The notes under the pieces: model-generated
Seen by the model: the letters and a program-made list of their open reading frames with translations, nothing else
Told to the model about the DNA's origin: nothing
The model's database searches: none
Position numbers and translations under genes: made by a program
Part shown: piece by piece, positions 36,733 through 47,767 of the stretch
Layout of the letters: each line of letters opens with the position of its first letter
Numbering within the stretch: position 1 is the first letter of the stretch
Assembly: GCA_947177135.1 (NCBI GenBank)
Contig: CAMWTI010000005.1
Coordinates: 1 to 50,951 of the forward strand
DNA from: an uncultured Porphyromonadaceae bacterium
GTDB lineage: Bacteria; Bacteroidota; Bacteroidia; Bacteroidales; Muribaculaceae
DNA length: 50,951 nt
Direction of reading: 5' to 3'

Positions 36733-37607
36733 AAATAGGTATTATACAACAGCATAATTCGGCCGATAAGGCTGAAAACCAGCGTCGCATAGCCGATGCC
36801 GTGCGCAGCCTCGCCGCTTCAGGCGCAAGGCTGATCGTCAATCGTGAACTTCACGACTCGCTCTATTTCTGTCAGACTGAAAATGTCGACCTTTGCTCAC
36901 TGGCCGAGCCGATTCCGTCGTCAACGACCGATTTCTACTCATCGCTTGCCCGCCAGACGTCGACCGTGATCGTCACCTCTCTGTTCGAGCGACGCGCTCC
37001 AGGACTGTATCACAACACGGCCGTGGTCTTCGACTCAGACGGGTCTGTTGCCGGTCGATATCGCAAAATGCACATACCCGACGATCCGGCATATTACGAA
37101 AAATTCTACTTCACCCCGGGCGATCTCGGCTTCAAGCCGATCGACACATCTGTCGGCCGTCTCGGCGTGCTCGTCTGCTGGGATCAATGGTATCCCGAAG
37201 CCGCCCGCCTGATGGCTCTGGCCGGTGCCGAGATTCTGATATATCCGACCGCCATCGGAACCGAAAGTTCAGACTCCCCTGAGGAGCAGGAGCGCCAGCG
37301 CCAGGCGTGGATCACTGTGCAGCGCGGACATGCCATCGCTAACGGATTGCCGGTGGTCACGGTCAACCGCACCGGCCATGAACCCGATCCGTCCGGGCAG
37401 ACAGGCGGCATCTCATTCTGGGGAAGCAGCTTCGTGGCCGGTCCACAGGGCGAATTTCTGCATCAGTCGCCGGTCTGCGAGGAGGACTGTGTGGTTGTCG
37501 ACGTCGACATGGCCCGCTGCGAGCAGGTGCGTCGCTGGTGGCCCTTTCTGCGCGACAGGCGCATCGACGCGTATTCCGGTCTGGTCAAACGCTATCTCGA
37601 CGAGTGA
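36729..37607 (+). CDS. aguB: N-carbamoylputrescine amidase (carbon-nitrogen hydrolase)
   Basis: KIGIIQQHNSADKAENQRRI, RYRKMHIPDDP, VLVCWDQWYPEAARLMALAGAEIL; ATGA overlap with aguA. Confidence 0.9.
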   Translation: MKIGIIQQHNSADKAENQRRIADAVRSLAASGARLIVNRELHDSLYFCQTENVDLCSLAEPIPSSTTDFYSSLARQTSTVIVTSLFERRAPGLYHNTAVVFDSDGSVAGRYRKMHIPDDPAYYEKFYFTPGDLGFKPIDTSVGRLGVLVCWDQWYPEAARLMALAGAEILIYPTAIGTESSDSPEEQERQRQAWITVQRGHAIANGLPVVTVNRTGHEPDPSGQTGGISFWGSSFVAGPQGEFLHQSPVCEEDCVVVDVDMARCEQVRRWWPFLRDRRIDAYSGLVKRYLDE

Positions 37608-38260
37608 TGCCGCCGCGTGTAATCAACATTGTGGTGGCGGCCGGGTCGGGCAGCCGCTTCGGCTCAGAACTCCCGAAACAGTTTTGCGAATTGGGCGGAC
37701 GCAGCGTGCTCGACCATGCTCTGGAGCGGCTTGAAAACGCGCTGCCCGGATCAGTGACGGTGGTGGTGCTGTCGCCGCAGTTCATGGACCGGGCCGCAGG
37801 ACGCATGGCCGTGGCGGGCGGGGCCAGCCGGTGGGAGTCTGTCAGAAACGCCATCGAAGCCACTGCAGGAATCGACGCCGATGTGATCACGGTCCATGAC
37901 GGCGCTCGCCCGTTGCCGTCGGCAGGCATGATCATGCGTGTGGTCGAAGCCTGTCGCGGACATCATGGCGCCATTCCGGTCGTGGAGGTGACCGACTCGT
38001 TGCGCAACGTCGACGGGACTCCGGTGGACCGCGCCGCTTTCCGCGCCGTGCAGACACCGCAGGCCTTCCGCGCCGACATGCTGCGCCGGGCCTATACTCT
38101 CCCTTGCAGGCCGGAGTTCACCGACGACGCTTCCGTCATGACCGCGGCCGGATTTTCCGATATAGCCATGGTTGACGGCGATCCAATGAACATCAAGATC
38201 ACACGTCCTGCCGACATTGCGGTTGCCGAAGTATATCTGACGCATGGCGCCCGACGCTGA
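37607..38260 (+). CDS. ispD: 2-C-methyl-D-erythritol 4-phosphate cytidylyltransferase
   Basis: INIVVAAGSGSRFGSELPKQF, VHDGARPLPS, TPQAFRADMLRRAY. Confidence 0.93.
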   Translation: MPPRVINIVVAAGSGSRFGSELPKQFCELGGRSVLDHALERLENALPGSVTVVVLSPQFMDRAAGRMAVAGGASRWESVRNAIEATAGIDADVITVHDGARPLPSAGMIMRVVEACRGHHGAIPVVEVTDSLRNVDGTPVDRAAFRAVQTPQAFRADMLRRAYTLPCRPEFTDDASVMTAAGFSDIAMVDGDPMNIKITRPADIAVAEVYLTHGARR

Positions 38261-40325
38261 CGTTAAATTCATAAAAGGCATAGGCCCGGCCAGAGCTGAA
38301 CTCATCGGTCGGGAACTCGGCATCCGCACGGTGTCGGATCTGCTCCGCCATTATCCGTCGGGCTATGCCGACCGTTCGCGTATCTACCGCATCGCCGACC
38401 TGAGCGGAAGTGATCTCCCGGCCGTGCAGCTCAAAGGGCGCTTCGTTTCGGCATCGTTGGCCGGCGAAGGCGCCAAGACCCGTCTGGTCGCAGCTTTTTC
38501 CGACGGCACCGGAGTGATCGAAGTAGTGTGGTTCAGGCAGATAAAGCAAATGCGCCAGGCTCTCAGCCCCGATACCACATACGTGATTTTCGGCAAGCCG
38601 ACGGAATACAACCGTCACTGGCAGATAGCCCATCCGGAGATCGACACCGAGTCTGCGGCCGCCGACAAGACCGGACTGCGCGGCATATATCCGCTCACCG
38701 ACAAGTTGCGCAACCGCGGGGTTACCTCGCGCACCATAGCCACATGGATCTCAAACGTGTTGGCCGCAAGGCCGTGCCTGGAGGAGGTGATACCCGACAA
38801 TGTGCTGGCCGGCTACGGTCTGATGGCGATCAACGACGCCATACGCGCGATTCACCGTCCTGAAAACATGGCCGAGCTGGAGCGGGCACGCTTCCGGCTC
38901 AAGTTTGAAGAGCTATTCTTTCTGGAAATAAACATTCTGATCTACTCGCGCACGCGCAGCCGGTCGCTGCTTGGTCATCGCTTCGGGAGAGTAGGGCGCT
39001 TTTTCAACGATTTCTACACTCAGTGCCTGCCGTTCGAGCTGACCGGAGCGCAGAAGCGGGTGATCCGCGAAATCAGGGCCGACATGAACACCGGACGACA
39101 GATGAACCGGCTGCTGCAGGGCGACGTCGGCAGCGGAAAGACCCTTGTGGCCCTGCTGACCATGCTGATCGCCCTCGACAACGGATCGCAGGCTTGCCTG
39201 ATGGCGCCGACAGAGATTCTTGCCACACAGCATTTTCAGTCGATCTCCGAACTGGTTGCGCCGATCGGCGTCAACGTGAAGCTGCTCACCGGTTCCACGC
39301 CGCGCCGCGAGCGCGAGGAGATTCACCGGCAGCTGGCCGACGGATCGCTCCACATTCTCATCGGCACCCATGCCGTCATTGAAGACTCTGTCAGGTTCTC
39401 GCGGCTCGGATTCGTGGTCATCGACGAGCAACACCGATTCGGTGTGGCCCAGCGGGCCAGGCTCTGGAGCAAGGCCGCTGTAGCTCCTCACGTGCTGGTC
39501 ATGACGGCCACGCCGATTCCTCGCACCCTCGCCATGACCGTCTATGGCGATCTCGACGTCAGCGTCATCGACGAGCTGCCGCCAGGTCGCAAACCGGTGC
39601 AGACGGTGCTTCGCTATGACGCCCAGCGCCAGAGGGTTTATGACGGAATCCATGCGCAGCTTCTGCAAGGACGTCAGGTCTACATTGTCTACCCCCTGAT
39701 CGATGAAAACGAGAAGTCAGACATGCGTTCGCTCGAGGAAGGCTACGAGTTCATTGCCCATCTGTTCAAAGACTTCAAAGTGGCCTGTGTCCACGGGCGC
39801 ATGAAGCCGGCCGACAAGGACAGGCAGATGACCAGATTCGTGTCGGGCGAGGCTCGCATACTTGTGGCCACGACAGTGATCGAGGTCGGTGTCAACGTGC
39901 CCAACGCTTCAGTGATGGTGATCGAGAATGCCGAGCGTTTCGGCCTTTCGCAACTTCATCAGCTGCGTGGCAGGGTGGGGCGCGGCGCCGACCAGAGCTA
40001 CTGCATACTGATGTCGCGCGAGTCCATTTCGGCCAACACCAGAAAGCGCCTCGAGATCATGACCTCGACAACCGACGGGTTCATCGTGGCCGAAGCCGAC
40101 CTCAAACTCCGTGGCCCCGGTGACCTCGAGGGCACAATGCAGAGCGGGCTGCCGATTGAACTGAAGATGGCGTCGCTGGTTTCCGACGGACAGATTGTCG
40201 AGGCGGCACGCAGGGCCGCATCGGCCCTTCTTGATGCCGATCCCGACCTGGAGCGGCATCCGGCCATACGCGCCCGCCGAGAGGCCCTCTATCCGGCTGC
40301 ATGCGACTGGTCTCGCATCAGCTGA
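38244..40325 (+). CDS. recG: ATP-dependent DNA helicase RecG
   Basis: RLLQGDVGSGKTLVALL, DEQHRFGVAQR, MTATPIPRTLAMTVYGDL, QLHQLRGRVGRG. Confidence 0.96.
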   Translation: MAPDADVKFIKGIGPARAELIGRELGIRTVSDLLRHYPSGYADRSRIYRIADLSGSDLPAVQLKGRFVSASLAGEGAKTRLVAAFSDGTGVIEVVWFRQIKQMRQALSPDTTYVIFGKPTEYNRHWQIAHPEIDTESAAADKTGLRGIYPLTDKLRNRGVTSRTIATWISNVLAARPCLEEVIPDNVLAGYGLMAINDAIRAIHRPENMAELERARFRLKFEELFFLEINILIYSRTRSRSLLGHRFGRVGRFFNDFYTQCLPFELTGAQKRVIREIRADMNTGRQMNRLLQGDVGSGKTLVALLTMLIALDNGSQACLMAPTEILATQHFQSISELVAPIGVNVKLLTGSTPRREREEIHRQLADGSLHILIGTHAVIEDSVRFSRLGFVVIDEQHRFGVAQRARLWSKAAVAPHVLVMTATPIPRTLAMTVYGDLDVSVIDELPPGRKPVQTVLRYDAQRQRVYDGIHAQLLQGRQVYIVYPLIDENEKSDMRSLEEGYEFIAHLFKDFKVACVHGRMKPADKDRQMTRFVSGEARILVATTVIEVGVNVPNASVMVIENAERFGLSQLHQLRGRVGRGADQSYCILMSRESISANTRKRLEIMTSTTDGFIVAEADLKLRGPGDLEGTMQSGLPIELKMASLVSDGQIVEAARRAASALLDADPDLERHPAIRARREALYPAACDWSRIS

Positions 40326-40363
40326 GCGGCTATTGTCTGATTGTCAGAGAACTGTGTATAAGA

Positions 40364-40395
40364 TTTGTGAAATCTTAAAAAATGTTGTACCTTTG
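40364..40395 (+). promoter_or_regulatory. Bacteroidetes-type promoter for 40440 gene
   Basis: TTTG 40364-40367, 20-nt spacer, TACCTTTG 40388-40395. Confidence 0.65.
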
Positions 40396-40439
40396 CGGTA
40401 AAATAAACCTCCATTATAACACATCACACACGAAAAACT

Positions 40440-42188
40440 ATGAAAATAGCTTCGCGATTTTACCGCTCTGCTGCGATTGGCTCAGCGGTTGCTCTTGGCG
40501 TTGGCCTGAGCGGGTGTATCGATGACAAGTATGACCTGAGTGACATCGACACCACAGCCAGAGTCAATTTCAATGATCTGGTTCTGCCCGTCAAGATGGC
40601 TCCGGTCGAGCTGCAGAACGTTATCGAGGCCGATGCCAGCGATGACCTGGAATCGGATGCCGAATTCCGCTATAACGTGGAAACCGGCGAATATTACATT
40701 CAGACCGACGGAACTTTCAGCGTCGACGACATCACGATCAACGGCATCAATGTCGATCCGCTCGACAACGAGACACGCACCGTCACCACTCCCGTGCGCC
40801 AAGGCAGTGAAAAGCTCTCTGAAATATCTGGTGTTGACCTGAATGACCTGCTCTATGACTTCACTTATGAATTCGACGGCGTCGACGACTACATACAGGA
40901 CATCTCTGTGGCCACAACCGATTTCTCGATCAATATCAACGCACGCACATCGCAGTCCGACGTCATGCTCTCTGACATGTGTTTCCACTTCCCGGCCGGA
41001 CTGGTCGGCACACCTGTCGCCGACAATGGCCGCTATGATGTTGACTACGACATTAACACCGGCCTGCTCACGGTCTACGGCCAATACACACAGATGCACC
41101 TTGTCTTCGATGTTGACCGGCTTTATCTTCACGAGGCCGGTGGTCAGTTCAACCGCGCCGACGCCACGTTCATCTTCAAAAACAACGTCGGAGTGGTCGA
41201 TGCCGAAATCGTGTCGGAAAATGCCGCTCCATCGGTGACCATCTCCATCGACTATGATTTCAGCGCGCTCGATGTCACTGCCATCACCGGCATCATCCAC
41301 TACAATGCCGATGTCGACGATTCTTCTGTCTCGCTGGCCGACCTCCCAAAAGAACTGCGACAGGAAGGCACCGACATCACGCTGCTCGATCCGCAGATCT
41401 ATCTCAACGTCACCAATCCGCTTGCCGAATATGGCGCTTTCGCCGAAACCGGACTGGCCATATATCAGGTGCGCGACGATGACACCGCCGCCGATCCCTC
41501 AGCCGAGATCTCAGACGTGAAAATCGGCTTCAACCCGAATACCGGCGCTCCACTCCTTGACCAGACAATCCTCCTCTCCACCGGAACCGAAGCCCCCGAA
41601 AACACCATCATGCCATTCACCAACCATGTCCGCTTCGACGGACTCGGCGCTGTTGTGGCCGGCAACGGCCTGCCGACGGAGCTGCTTGTCAGATTCGTCG
41701 ATCCGCGCGTGCCCATGAACACCAAGGTCACAGACTTCCCGATCGGCCAGACTGTCAGCCGCGTCGAAGGAACCTACACCTTCTATGCCCCGCTCGCACT
41801 GGCCAAAGACTCCCGCATCGTCTACTCCGACGATGACTGCGGCTGGGACCTTGAAGATGCCGACGATCTCCACATCGACCTTCTGGAGATCACAACCGAC
41901 GTGACCAGCGAACTGCCGCTGTCGGTGACGCTCTCGGCCATCCCGCTCGACAAAAAAGGCGATCCGATGGATCCGGAGAAAATAAAGGTGACACCGGCCG
42001 AAATTCCGGCCAACTCCACTGCTTCGGTCGTGCTTCGGGTGACGGGCGACATCGTCGGAATCGACGGCATACGCTACACTGCCACAGTCGTGGCCGACGG
42101 ATCGGAAAAGGCTCTGACCCGCACCATGAAACTCAAACTCGACAATCTCCGCGGCAAAATCAACGGATACTATCAGACTAAAATGTAA
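40440..42188 (+). CDS. Large lipoprotein of unknown function
   Basis: Lipobox VGLSGC; 582 aa, beta-rich repeats; upstream partner of DUF5723 protein. Confidence 0.65.
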   Translation: MKIASRFYRSAAIGSAVALGVGLSGCIDDKYDLSDIDTTARVNFNDLVLPVKMAPVELQNVIEADASDDLESDAEFRYNVETGEYYIQTDGTFSVDDITINGINVDPLDNETRTVTTPVRQGSEKLSEISGVDLNDLLYDFTYEFDGVDDYIQDISVATTDFSININARTSQSDVMLSDMCFHFPAGLVGTPVADNGRYDVDYDINTGLLTVYGQYTQMHLVFDVDRLYLHEAGGQFNRADATFIFKNNVGVVDAEIVSENAAPSVTISIDYDFSALDVTAITGIIHYNADVDDSSVSLADLPKELRQEGTDITLLDPQIYLNVTNPLAEYGAFAETGLAIYQVRDDDTAADPSAEISDVKIGFNPNTGAPLLDQTILLSTGTEAPENTIMPFTNHVRFDGLGAVVAGNGLPTELLVRFVDPRVPMNTKVTDFPIGQTVSRVEGTYTFYAPLALAKDSRIVYSDDDCGWDLEDADDLHIDLLEITTDVTSELPLSVTLSAIPLDKKGDPMDPEKIKVTPAEIPANSTASVVLRVTGDIVGIDGIRYTATVVADGSEKALTRTMKLKLDNLRGKINGYYQTKM

Positions 42189-42211
42189 TGCCATTATCAC
42201 ACACGATCGAT

Positions 42212-43570
42212 ATGAAACAGATATTCAAGTCGGCTGTCGCCGCTTCATTGATATTCTCTGCCGCCGCAGGAGCATCGGCACAAAACCGCTCGGCATACTT
42301 CACCGACAACTACACCTATCGCTTCATGCTCAACCCGGCGTTCGCCAACGAAAAAGGATTCTTCTCTATGCCGGCGCTGGGCCAGCTCAACATGGCCACA
42401 CAAGGCAACGTCGGCATCGACAACTTCCTTTATGTGGTCAATGGAAAAACAACCACCTTCATGAATCCAGACGTCTCTGCCTCTGAATTTCTGGGAGGCC
42501 TGAAAGACCGCAACCGTCTTGGCTTCAACACCAAAGTAGGCGTGCTCGCCGTCGGATTCAATGCCTTTCGCGGCTACAACACCGTCAGCGTCAACATTAA
42601 CGGCGACGTGGCCTTCTCCATGCCCAAATCTGTGTTCAGCCTGCTGAAACAGGGCGTCGAGAACCGCACTTACGACATCTCTGACTTCGACGCCCACGCC
42701 TCGGCCTATGTCGAAGTGGCCCTCAACCACTCACGCCAGATCACCAGCCAGCTGCGCGTCGGAGCCGCTGTCAAATTCCTGGTCGGAGCCGGCAACGTCG
42801 ACATCAACATGAAAAAAGCCCATCTGGCACTCGGCGAAAACGACTGGGACGTGCTCACCAACGCCGAGATCCAGGCAAACCTGGCCGGACTCAGATACCA
42901 GACTGAATACAGCAAAGAGACCGGACGCGACTATGTCAGCGGAATGGACATGGACAAAATGGGTGTCGGAGGCTATGGACTTGCATTCGATCTGGGCGCG
43001 ACCTATGAACTCAACGACGATTGGCGCTTCTCGCTCGCGTTCAACGATCTCGGCTTCATTTCGTGGAAAAACAACGTGGTGGCCTCCACACAAGGCGACC
43101 GCTGCTTCCGCCTCGGCGACTACACCCTCGACCCGGCCGACATGTCAGGATCGTTTGACGACATGGAGGACCGTCTCTACACTCTCTATCAGCTCGACGA
43201 CCTTGGCGACAAAGGCTCACGCACCCGCGCCATCGCCGCGACGATGAACGTCGGCGCCGAATACGTGTTCCCTCTCTACCGCCCGCTAACCTTCGGTCTG
43301 CTCAACACCACCCGCATTGCAGGTGACTTCACCTGGACCGACTTCCGCCTCAGCGCCCAGGTGCGTCCGGTCAAATGCCTCTCGGCTGCTGTCAACTATG
43401 GCATCGGCACCTTCGGATCATCCTTCGGATGGGTTCTCAACCTGTCCACCACAGGATTCAACCTCTACTTCGGCATGGACCACACCCTGGGAACGCTCAC
43501 CAAACAGGGCATTCCTTTGAATCCCAATTCACAGATCTCTGTCGGAATCAACTTCCCCTTTGGTCGCTGA
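42212..43570 (+). CDS. DUF5723-family outer-membrane-like protein
   Basis: Signal peptide MKQIFKSAVAASLIFSAAAGASAQ; NYTYRFMLNPAFANEKGFFSMPALGQLNMATQGNVGIDNFLY. Confidence 0.75.
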   Translation: MKQIFKSAVAASLIFSAAAGASAQNRSAYFTDNYTYRFMLNPAFANEKGFFSMPALGQLNMATQGNVGIDNFLYVVNGKTTTFMNPDVSASEFLGGLKDRNRLGFNTKVGVLAVGFNAFRGYNTVSVNINGDVAFSMPKSVFSLLKQGVENRTYDISDFDAHASAYVEVALNHSRQITSQLRVGAAVKFLVGAGNVDINMKKAHLALGENDWDVLTNAEIQANLAGLRYQTEYSKETGRDYVSGMDMDKMGVGGYGLAFDLGATYELNDDWRFSLAFNDLGFISWKNNVVASTQGDRCFRLGDYTLDPADMSGSFDDMEDRLYTLYQLDDLGDKGSRTRAIAATMNVGAEYVFPLYRPLTFGLLNTTRIAGDFTWTDFRLSAQVRPVKCLSAAVNYGIGTFGSSFGWVLNLSTTGFNLYFGMDHTLGTLTKQGIPLNPNSQISVGINFPFGR

Positions 43571-43596
43571 TCCAGCACCCCTCGGATTAACCATTG

Positions 43597-43624
43597 CAAA
43601 GGCCGCGAATATTCGCGGCCTTTG
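43597..43624. terminator. Perfect 28-nt palindrome terminator
   Basis: CAAAGGCCGCGAATATTCGCGGCCTTTG then TTG. Confidence 0.8.
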
Positions 43625-43677
43625 TTGTCTGTCAGTGCTTTAGGCTCCGAAAGAGAAAATAAACCGCTTTTCCCCGC

Positions 43678-43705
43678 TTTGTCACGGATTTTTTTATTAT
43701 CTTTG
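43678..43705 (+). promoter_or_regulatory. Probable promoter for mutAB
   Basis: TTTG 43678-43681, TATCTTTG 43698-43705 (16-nt spacer, short). Confidence 0.45.
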
Positions 43706-43755
43706 TGCCACATATCTAACCAAACCAATACCATTAACTCATTTACAGAGCAATC

Positions 43756-45597
43756 ATGGCAGAACAAAAAGAAAAGCTCTTTGAAATGTTTCCGCCCGTC
43801 ACCACTGAAGAATGGCGCGCCAAGGTCGACGCTGACCTGAAGGGTGTGCCGTTCGAGAAGAAACTCGTGTGGCGGACAAACGAAGGCTTCAATGTCAACC
43901 CGATGTACCGGAAAGAAGACATTGCCGACTTCAAGACAACAAACTCGCTGCCCGGAGAATTCCCCTTCGTGCGCGGCACCCGCACCGACAATGACTGGCT
44001 TGTGCGCCAGGAAATCATCGCCGAAGACCCCGCCGAAGCCAATGCCAAGGCGATCGACGTGCTGGGCAAGGGTGTGAACTCGCTCGGATTCCATATGCAC
44101 TCTGTCAGCGCCGACAACCTGGCCTGCATGCTCAATGACATCGACCTCGCTAAAGTCGAGATCAACATCAGCTGCTGCGTCAGACACGTCGAAGAGCTGA
44201 CCCGGATGCTTGTGGACCTCGTCGTGGCCCGTGGCTGCGCCGACACATTCCGCGGATCGGTTAAATTCAACCCCTGGCGCCCCAACCTCGTCAAAGGAAA
44301 AGACGCCTGCATCGACGCCGTCGCAATCGCAAAGTCGCTCATCGCATCGGCCGCTCCGGTGCCCGGACTCAAAGTCCTCACCGTTGACTCTGCGCTCTTC
44401 AACAACTCCGGTGCCTACATATATCAGGAACTCGGCTATGCGCTCGCATGGGGCACCGAATACCTCAACCTGCTCACCGACGCCGGACTCGACGTCGACA
44501 CCGTCGCTCGCCGCATCAAGTTCGACATGGGCATCTCCACCAACTACTTCATGGAGCTGGCCAAATTCCGTGCCGCGCGCATGCTCTGGGCGCAGATCGT
44601 CAAGCAGTTCAACCCCGCATGCGACTGCTCCTGCAAAATGGCTGTCCATGCCGAGACATCGCGCTTCAACCAGACGGTATTTGACGCCCACGTCAACCTG
44701 CTCCGCTCGCAGACCGAAGCAATGAGCGCCGCTCTGGCCGGTGTCGACTCCATCACAGTGACACCGTTCGACACCCCCTATAAGACTCCCGACGAATTCT
44801 CGGAACGCATAGCCCGCAACCAGCAGCACCTGCTCAAGGAAGAAAGCCACCTCGACAAAGTGGTGGACCCTGCCGGCGGATCATACTATGTCGAGACCCT
44901 CACCGTCTCCATCGCCGCCGAAGCTTGGAAACTCTTCCTGGCCGTCGAGGCTGAAGGCGGATTCGCCAAAGCAGTAGCCGCCGGAACAGTGCAGGCCGCC
45001 GTCAACGAAAGCAACGCCAAGCGCCATGCCGACGTGGCCCGGCGCAAAGAAGTGCTGCTCGGCACCAACCAGTTCCCCAACATCAACGAAATGGCCGCCG
45101 AAAAAATCGAAAAATCCGGCGCTGCATGCTCCTGCGGATGCGAAAAAGGCCCCGGCGCACTCAACACCGCCCGCGAAGCATCCGACTTTGAAGACCTGCG
45201 CCTCGCCACCGAAGCCGCGGCCAACCGCCCCAGAGTCTTCATGCTCACCATCGGCAACCTCGCCATGCGCCTGGCCCGATCCCAGTTCTCCGGCAACTTC
45301 TTCGGATGTGCCGGCTATGAAATCATCGACAACAACGGATTCAAGACCGTTGAAGAAGGCGTCGACGCCGCCCTGGCCGCAAATGCCGACGTGGTGGTGC
45401 TCTGCTCGTCAGACGACGAATATGCCGAATACGCTCCCGCCGCCTTCCGCTATCTCGACGGACGTGCCGAGTTTGTCGTGGCCGGCGCCCCGGCATGCTC
45501 CGATGACCTCAAGGCCATCGGCATCGAAAACTTCATCAACGTGCGCAGCAACGTCCTCGACACCCTGCGCGCATTCAATGCCAAACTCCTCAAATAA
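43756..45597 (+). CDS. mutA: Methylmalonyl-CoA mutase small subunit
   Basis: 613 aa mutase-like barrel; C-terminal domain lacks the B12-binding DxHxxG. Confidence 0.93.
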   Translation: MAEQKEKLFEMFPPVTTEEWRAKVDADLKGVPFEKKLVWRTNEGFNVNPMYRKEDIADFKTTNSLPGEFPFVRGTRTDNDWLVRQEIIAEDPAEANAKAIDVLGKGVNSLGFHMHSVSADNLACMLNDIDLAKVEINISCCVRHVEELTRMLVDLVVARGCADTFRGSVKFNPWRPNLVKGKDACIDAVAIAKSLIASAAPVPGLKVLTVDSALFNNSGAYIYQELGYALAWGTEYLNLLTDAGLDVDTVARRIKFDMGISTNYFMELAKFRAARMLWAQIVKQFNPACDCSCKMAVHAETSRFNQTVFDAHVNLLRSQTEAMSAALAGVDSITVTPFDTPYKTPDEFSERIARNQQHLLKEESHLDKVVDPAGGSYYVETLTVSIAAEAWKLFLAVEAEGGFAKAVAAGTVQAAVNESNAKRHADVARRKEVLLGTNQFPNINEMAAEKIEKSGAACSCGCEKGPGALNTAREASDFEDLRLATEAAANRPRVFMLTIGNLAMRLARSQFSGNFFGCAGYEIIDNNGFKTVEEGVDAALAANADVVVLCSSDDEYAEYAPAAFRYLDGRAEFVVAGAPACSDDLKAIGIENFINVRSNVLDTLRAFNAKLLK

Positions 45598-45607
45598 TCC
45601 CTGACTT

Positions 45608-47767
45608 ATGCGTCCCGATTTCACTAAAATCAACATATCGGCCGATGCCTTTCCGGCACACGCCGCACACGCTCCCGAAGTGACCAAAGAGGAAGAATGG
45701 CTCACTCCCGAGCTTATCCCCGTAAAACCCGTCTACACCAAAAACGACCTCGAGGGCATGGAGCACCTCGACTATGTAGCCGGACTCCCTCCCTTCCTCC
45801 GTGGCCCCTACAGCGGCATGTATGCAATGCGCCCCTGGACAATCCGCCAGTATGCCGGATTCTCAACCGCAGCCGAATCCAACGCATTCTATCGCCGCAA
45901 CCTCGCCTCCGGACAAAAAGGTCTCTCCGTGGCGTTCGACCTTGCCACACACCGCGGATATGACGCCGACCACTCACGCGTGGTGGGCGACGTCGGCAAA
46001 GCCGGTGTCAGCATCTGCTCGCTCGAAGACATGAAAGTGCTCTTCGACGGCATTCCCCTCAACAAAATGTCGGTGTCGATGACCATGAACGGCGCTGTGC
46101 TCCCGGTGCTCGCCTTCTATATCAACGCCGGACTCGAACAGGGCGCCAAACTTGAAGAGATGGCAGGTACAATCCAGAACGACATCCTCAAGGAATTCAT
46201 GGTGCGTAACACCTATATATATCCGCCGGAATTCTCGATGCGTATCATCGCCGACATCTTCGAATACACATCGCAGAACATGCCAAAGTTCAACTCCATA
46301 TCCATCTCCGGCTACCACATGCAGGAAGCCGGCGCGACATGCGACATCGAACTGGCATACACTCTGGCCGACGGCCTCGAATACCTCCGCGCCGGCGTAA
46401 ACGCCGGAATGGACATCGACGCCTTCGCCCCACGACTCAGCTTCTTCTGGGCCATCGGCATGAACTTCTTCATGGAAATCGCAAAGATGCGTGCCGCGCG
46501 CATGCTCTGGGCAAAAATCGTCAAGCAGTTCAACCCCAAGAACCCCAAATCGCTCGCACTGCGCACCCACTCACAGACCTCCGGCTGGTCACTCACCGAG
46601 CAAGACCCCTTCAACAACGTCGGCCGCACCTGCATCGAGGCCATGGGCGCCGCTCTGGGCCACACCCAGTCGCTCCACACCAACGCCCTCGACGAAGCGA
46701 TCGCCCTGCCCACCGACTTCTCGGCGCGCATCGCCCGCAACACCCAGATCTACATCCAGGAAGAAACCTACATCACCAAAGAGATTGACCCCTGGGCCGG
46801 ATCATACTATGTCGAGTCGCTCACCAACGAGATCGCACACCGAGCCTGGCAACACATCCAGGAAATCGAAAAACTCGGCGGCATGGCAAAAGCCATCGAG
46901 ACCGGACTCCCCAAGCTCCGCATCGAAGAAGCGTCGGCCCGCACTCAGGCACGCATCGACTCCGGACGCCAGACAATCGTCGGCATCAACAAATACCGCC
47001 TCGACCACGAAGACCCGATCGACATCCTCGAGATCGACAACACCCAGGTGCGCAAAGAGCAGATCGAGCGTCTCGACGACCTCAAGGCCCATCGCGACGA
47101 AGCCGCTGTCAAGAAAGCCCTCGAAGCAATCACCGAATGCGTGCGCACTAAGCAGGGCAACCTCCTCGACCTCGCCGTCAAGGCCGCCGGACTCCGCGCC
47201 ACCCTCGGCGAAATCTCAGATGCCTGCGAAGACGTCGTGGGCCGTTATAAAGCTGTAATCCGTACAATTTCAGGAGTGTATTCATCAGAAACCAAAAACG
47301 ATGCCGACTTCCTCCGCGCACGCGCCCTCACCGAAGAGTTTGCACGCCGCGAAGGTCGCCAGCCCCGCATCATGATCGCAAAGATGGGCCAGGACGGCCA
47401 CGACCGCGGCGCCAAAGTCGTTGCCACCGGCTATGCCGACTGCGGATTCGACGTCGACATGGGACCCCTCTTCCAGACCCCGGCCGAAGCTGCCCGCCAG
47501 GCCGTGGAGAACGACGTCCACATCCTCGGTGTCAGCTCGCTTGCCGCCGGACACAAAACCCTCATCCCGCAAGTGATCGACGAGCTTAAAAAACTCGGCC
47601 GCGAAGACATTATGGTCACCGCCGGCGGCGTGATCCCCGCCCAGGACTATGACTTCCTCTATCGCGCAGGCGTTTCTGCCATCTTCGGTCCAGGCACCCG
47701 GATTCCCGTCTCGGCAATCAAAATGCTCGAAATCCTTGACCCCGATCTCGAACAATTTGCGAAATAA
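45608..47767 (+). CDS. mutB: Methylmalonyl-CoA mutase large subunit
   Basis: 719 aa; [67 protein letters not shown]. Confidence 0.97.
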   Translation: MRPDFTKINISADAFPAHAAHAPEVTKEEEWLTPELIPVKPVYTKNDLEGMEHLDYVAGLPPFLRGPYSGMYAMRPWTIRQYAGFSTAAESNAFYRRNLASGQKGLSVAFDLATHRGYDADHSRVVGDVGKAGVSICSLEDMKVLFDGIPLNKMSVSMTMNGAVLPVLAFYINAGLEQGAKLEEMAGTIQNDILKEFMVRNTYIYPPEFSMRIIADIFEYTSQNMPKFNSISISGYHMQEAGATCDIELAYTLADGLEYLRAGVNAGMDIDAFAPRLSFFWAIGMNFFMEIAKMRAARMLWAKIVKQFNPKNPKSLALRTHSQTSGWSLTEQDPFNNVGRTCIEAMGAALGHTQSLHTNALDEAIALPTDFSARIARNTQIYIQEETYITKEIDPWAGSYYVESLTNEIAHRAWQHIQEIEKLGGMAKAIETGLPKLRIEEASARTQARIDSGRQTIVGINKYRLDHEDPIDILEIDNTQVRKEQIERLDDLKAHRDEAAVKKALEAITECVRTKQGNLLDLAVKAAGLRATLGEISDACEDVVGRYKAVIRTISGVYSSETKNDADFLRARALTEEFARREGRQPRIMIAKMGQDGHDRGAKVVATGYADCGFDVDMGPLFQTPAEAARQAVENDVHILGVSSLAAGHKTLIPQVIDELKKLGREDIMVTAGGVIPAQDYDFLYRAGVSAIFGPGTRIPVSAIKMLEILDPDLEQFAK

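Noticed and set aside
40482-41300. 272-aa minus-strand ORF
   Set aside because: Antisense to the 40440 lipoprotein gene; no recognisable motif.
43465-44850. 461-aa minus-strand ORF
   Set aside because: Antisense shadow of mutA that also reads through the 43597-43624 terminator and the mutA promoter; low-complexity His/Gly/Val-rich translation typical of GC-rich antisense frames.
46491-47258. 255-aa plus-strand ORF
   Set aside because: Out-of-frame Ser/Thr/Pro/Lys-rich shadow within mutB.
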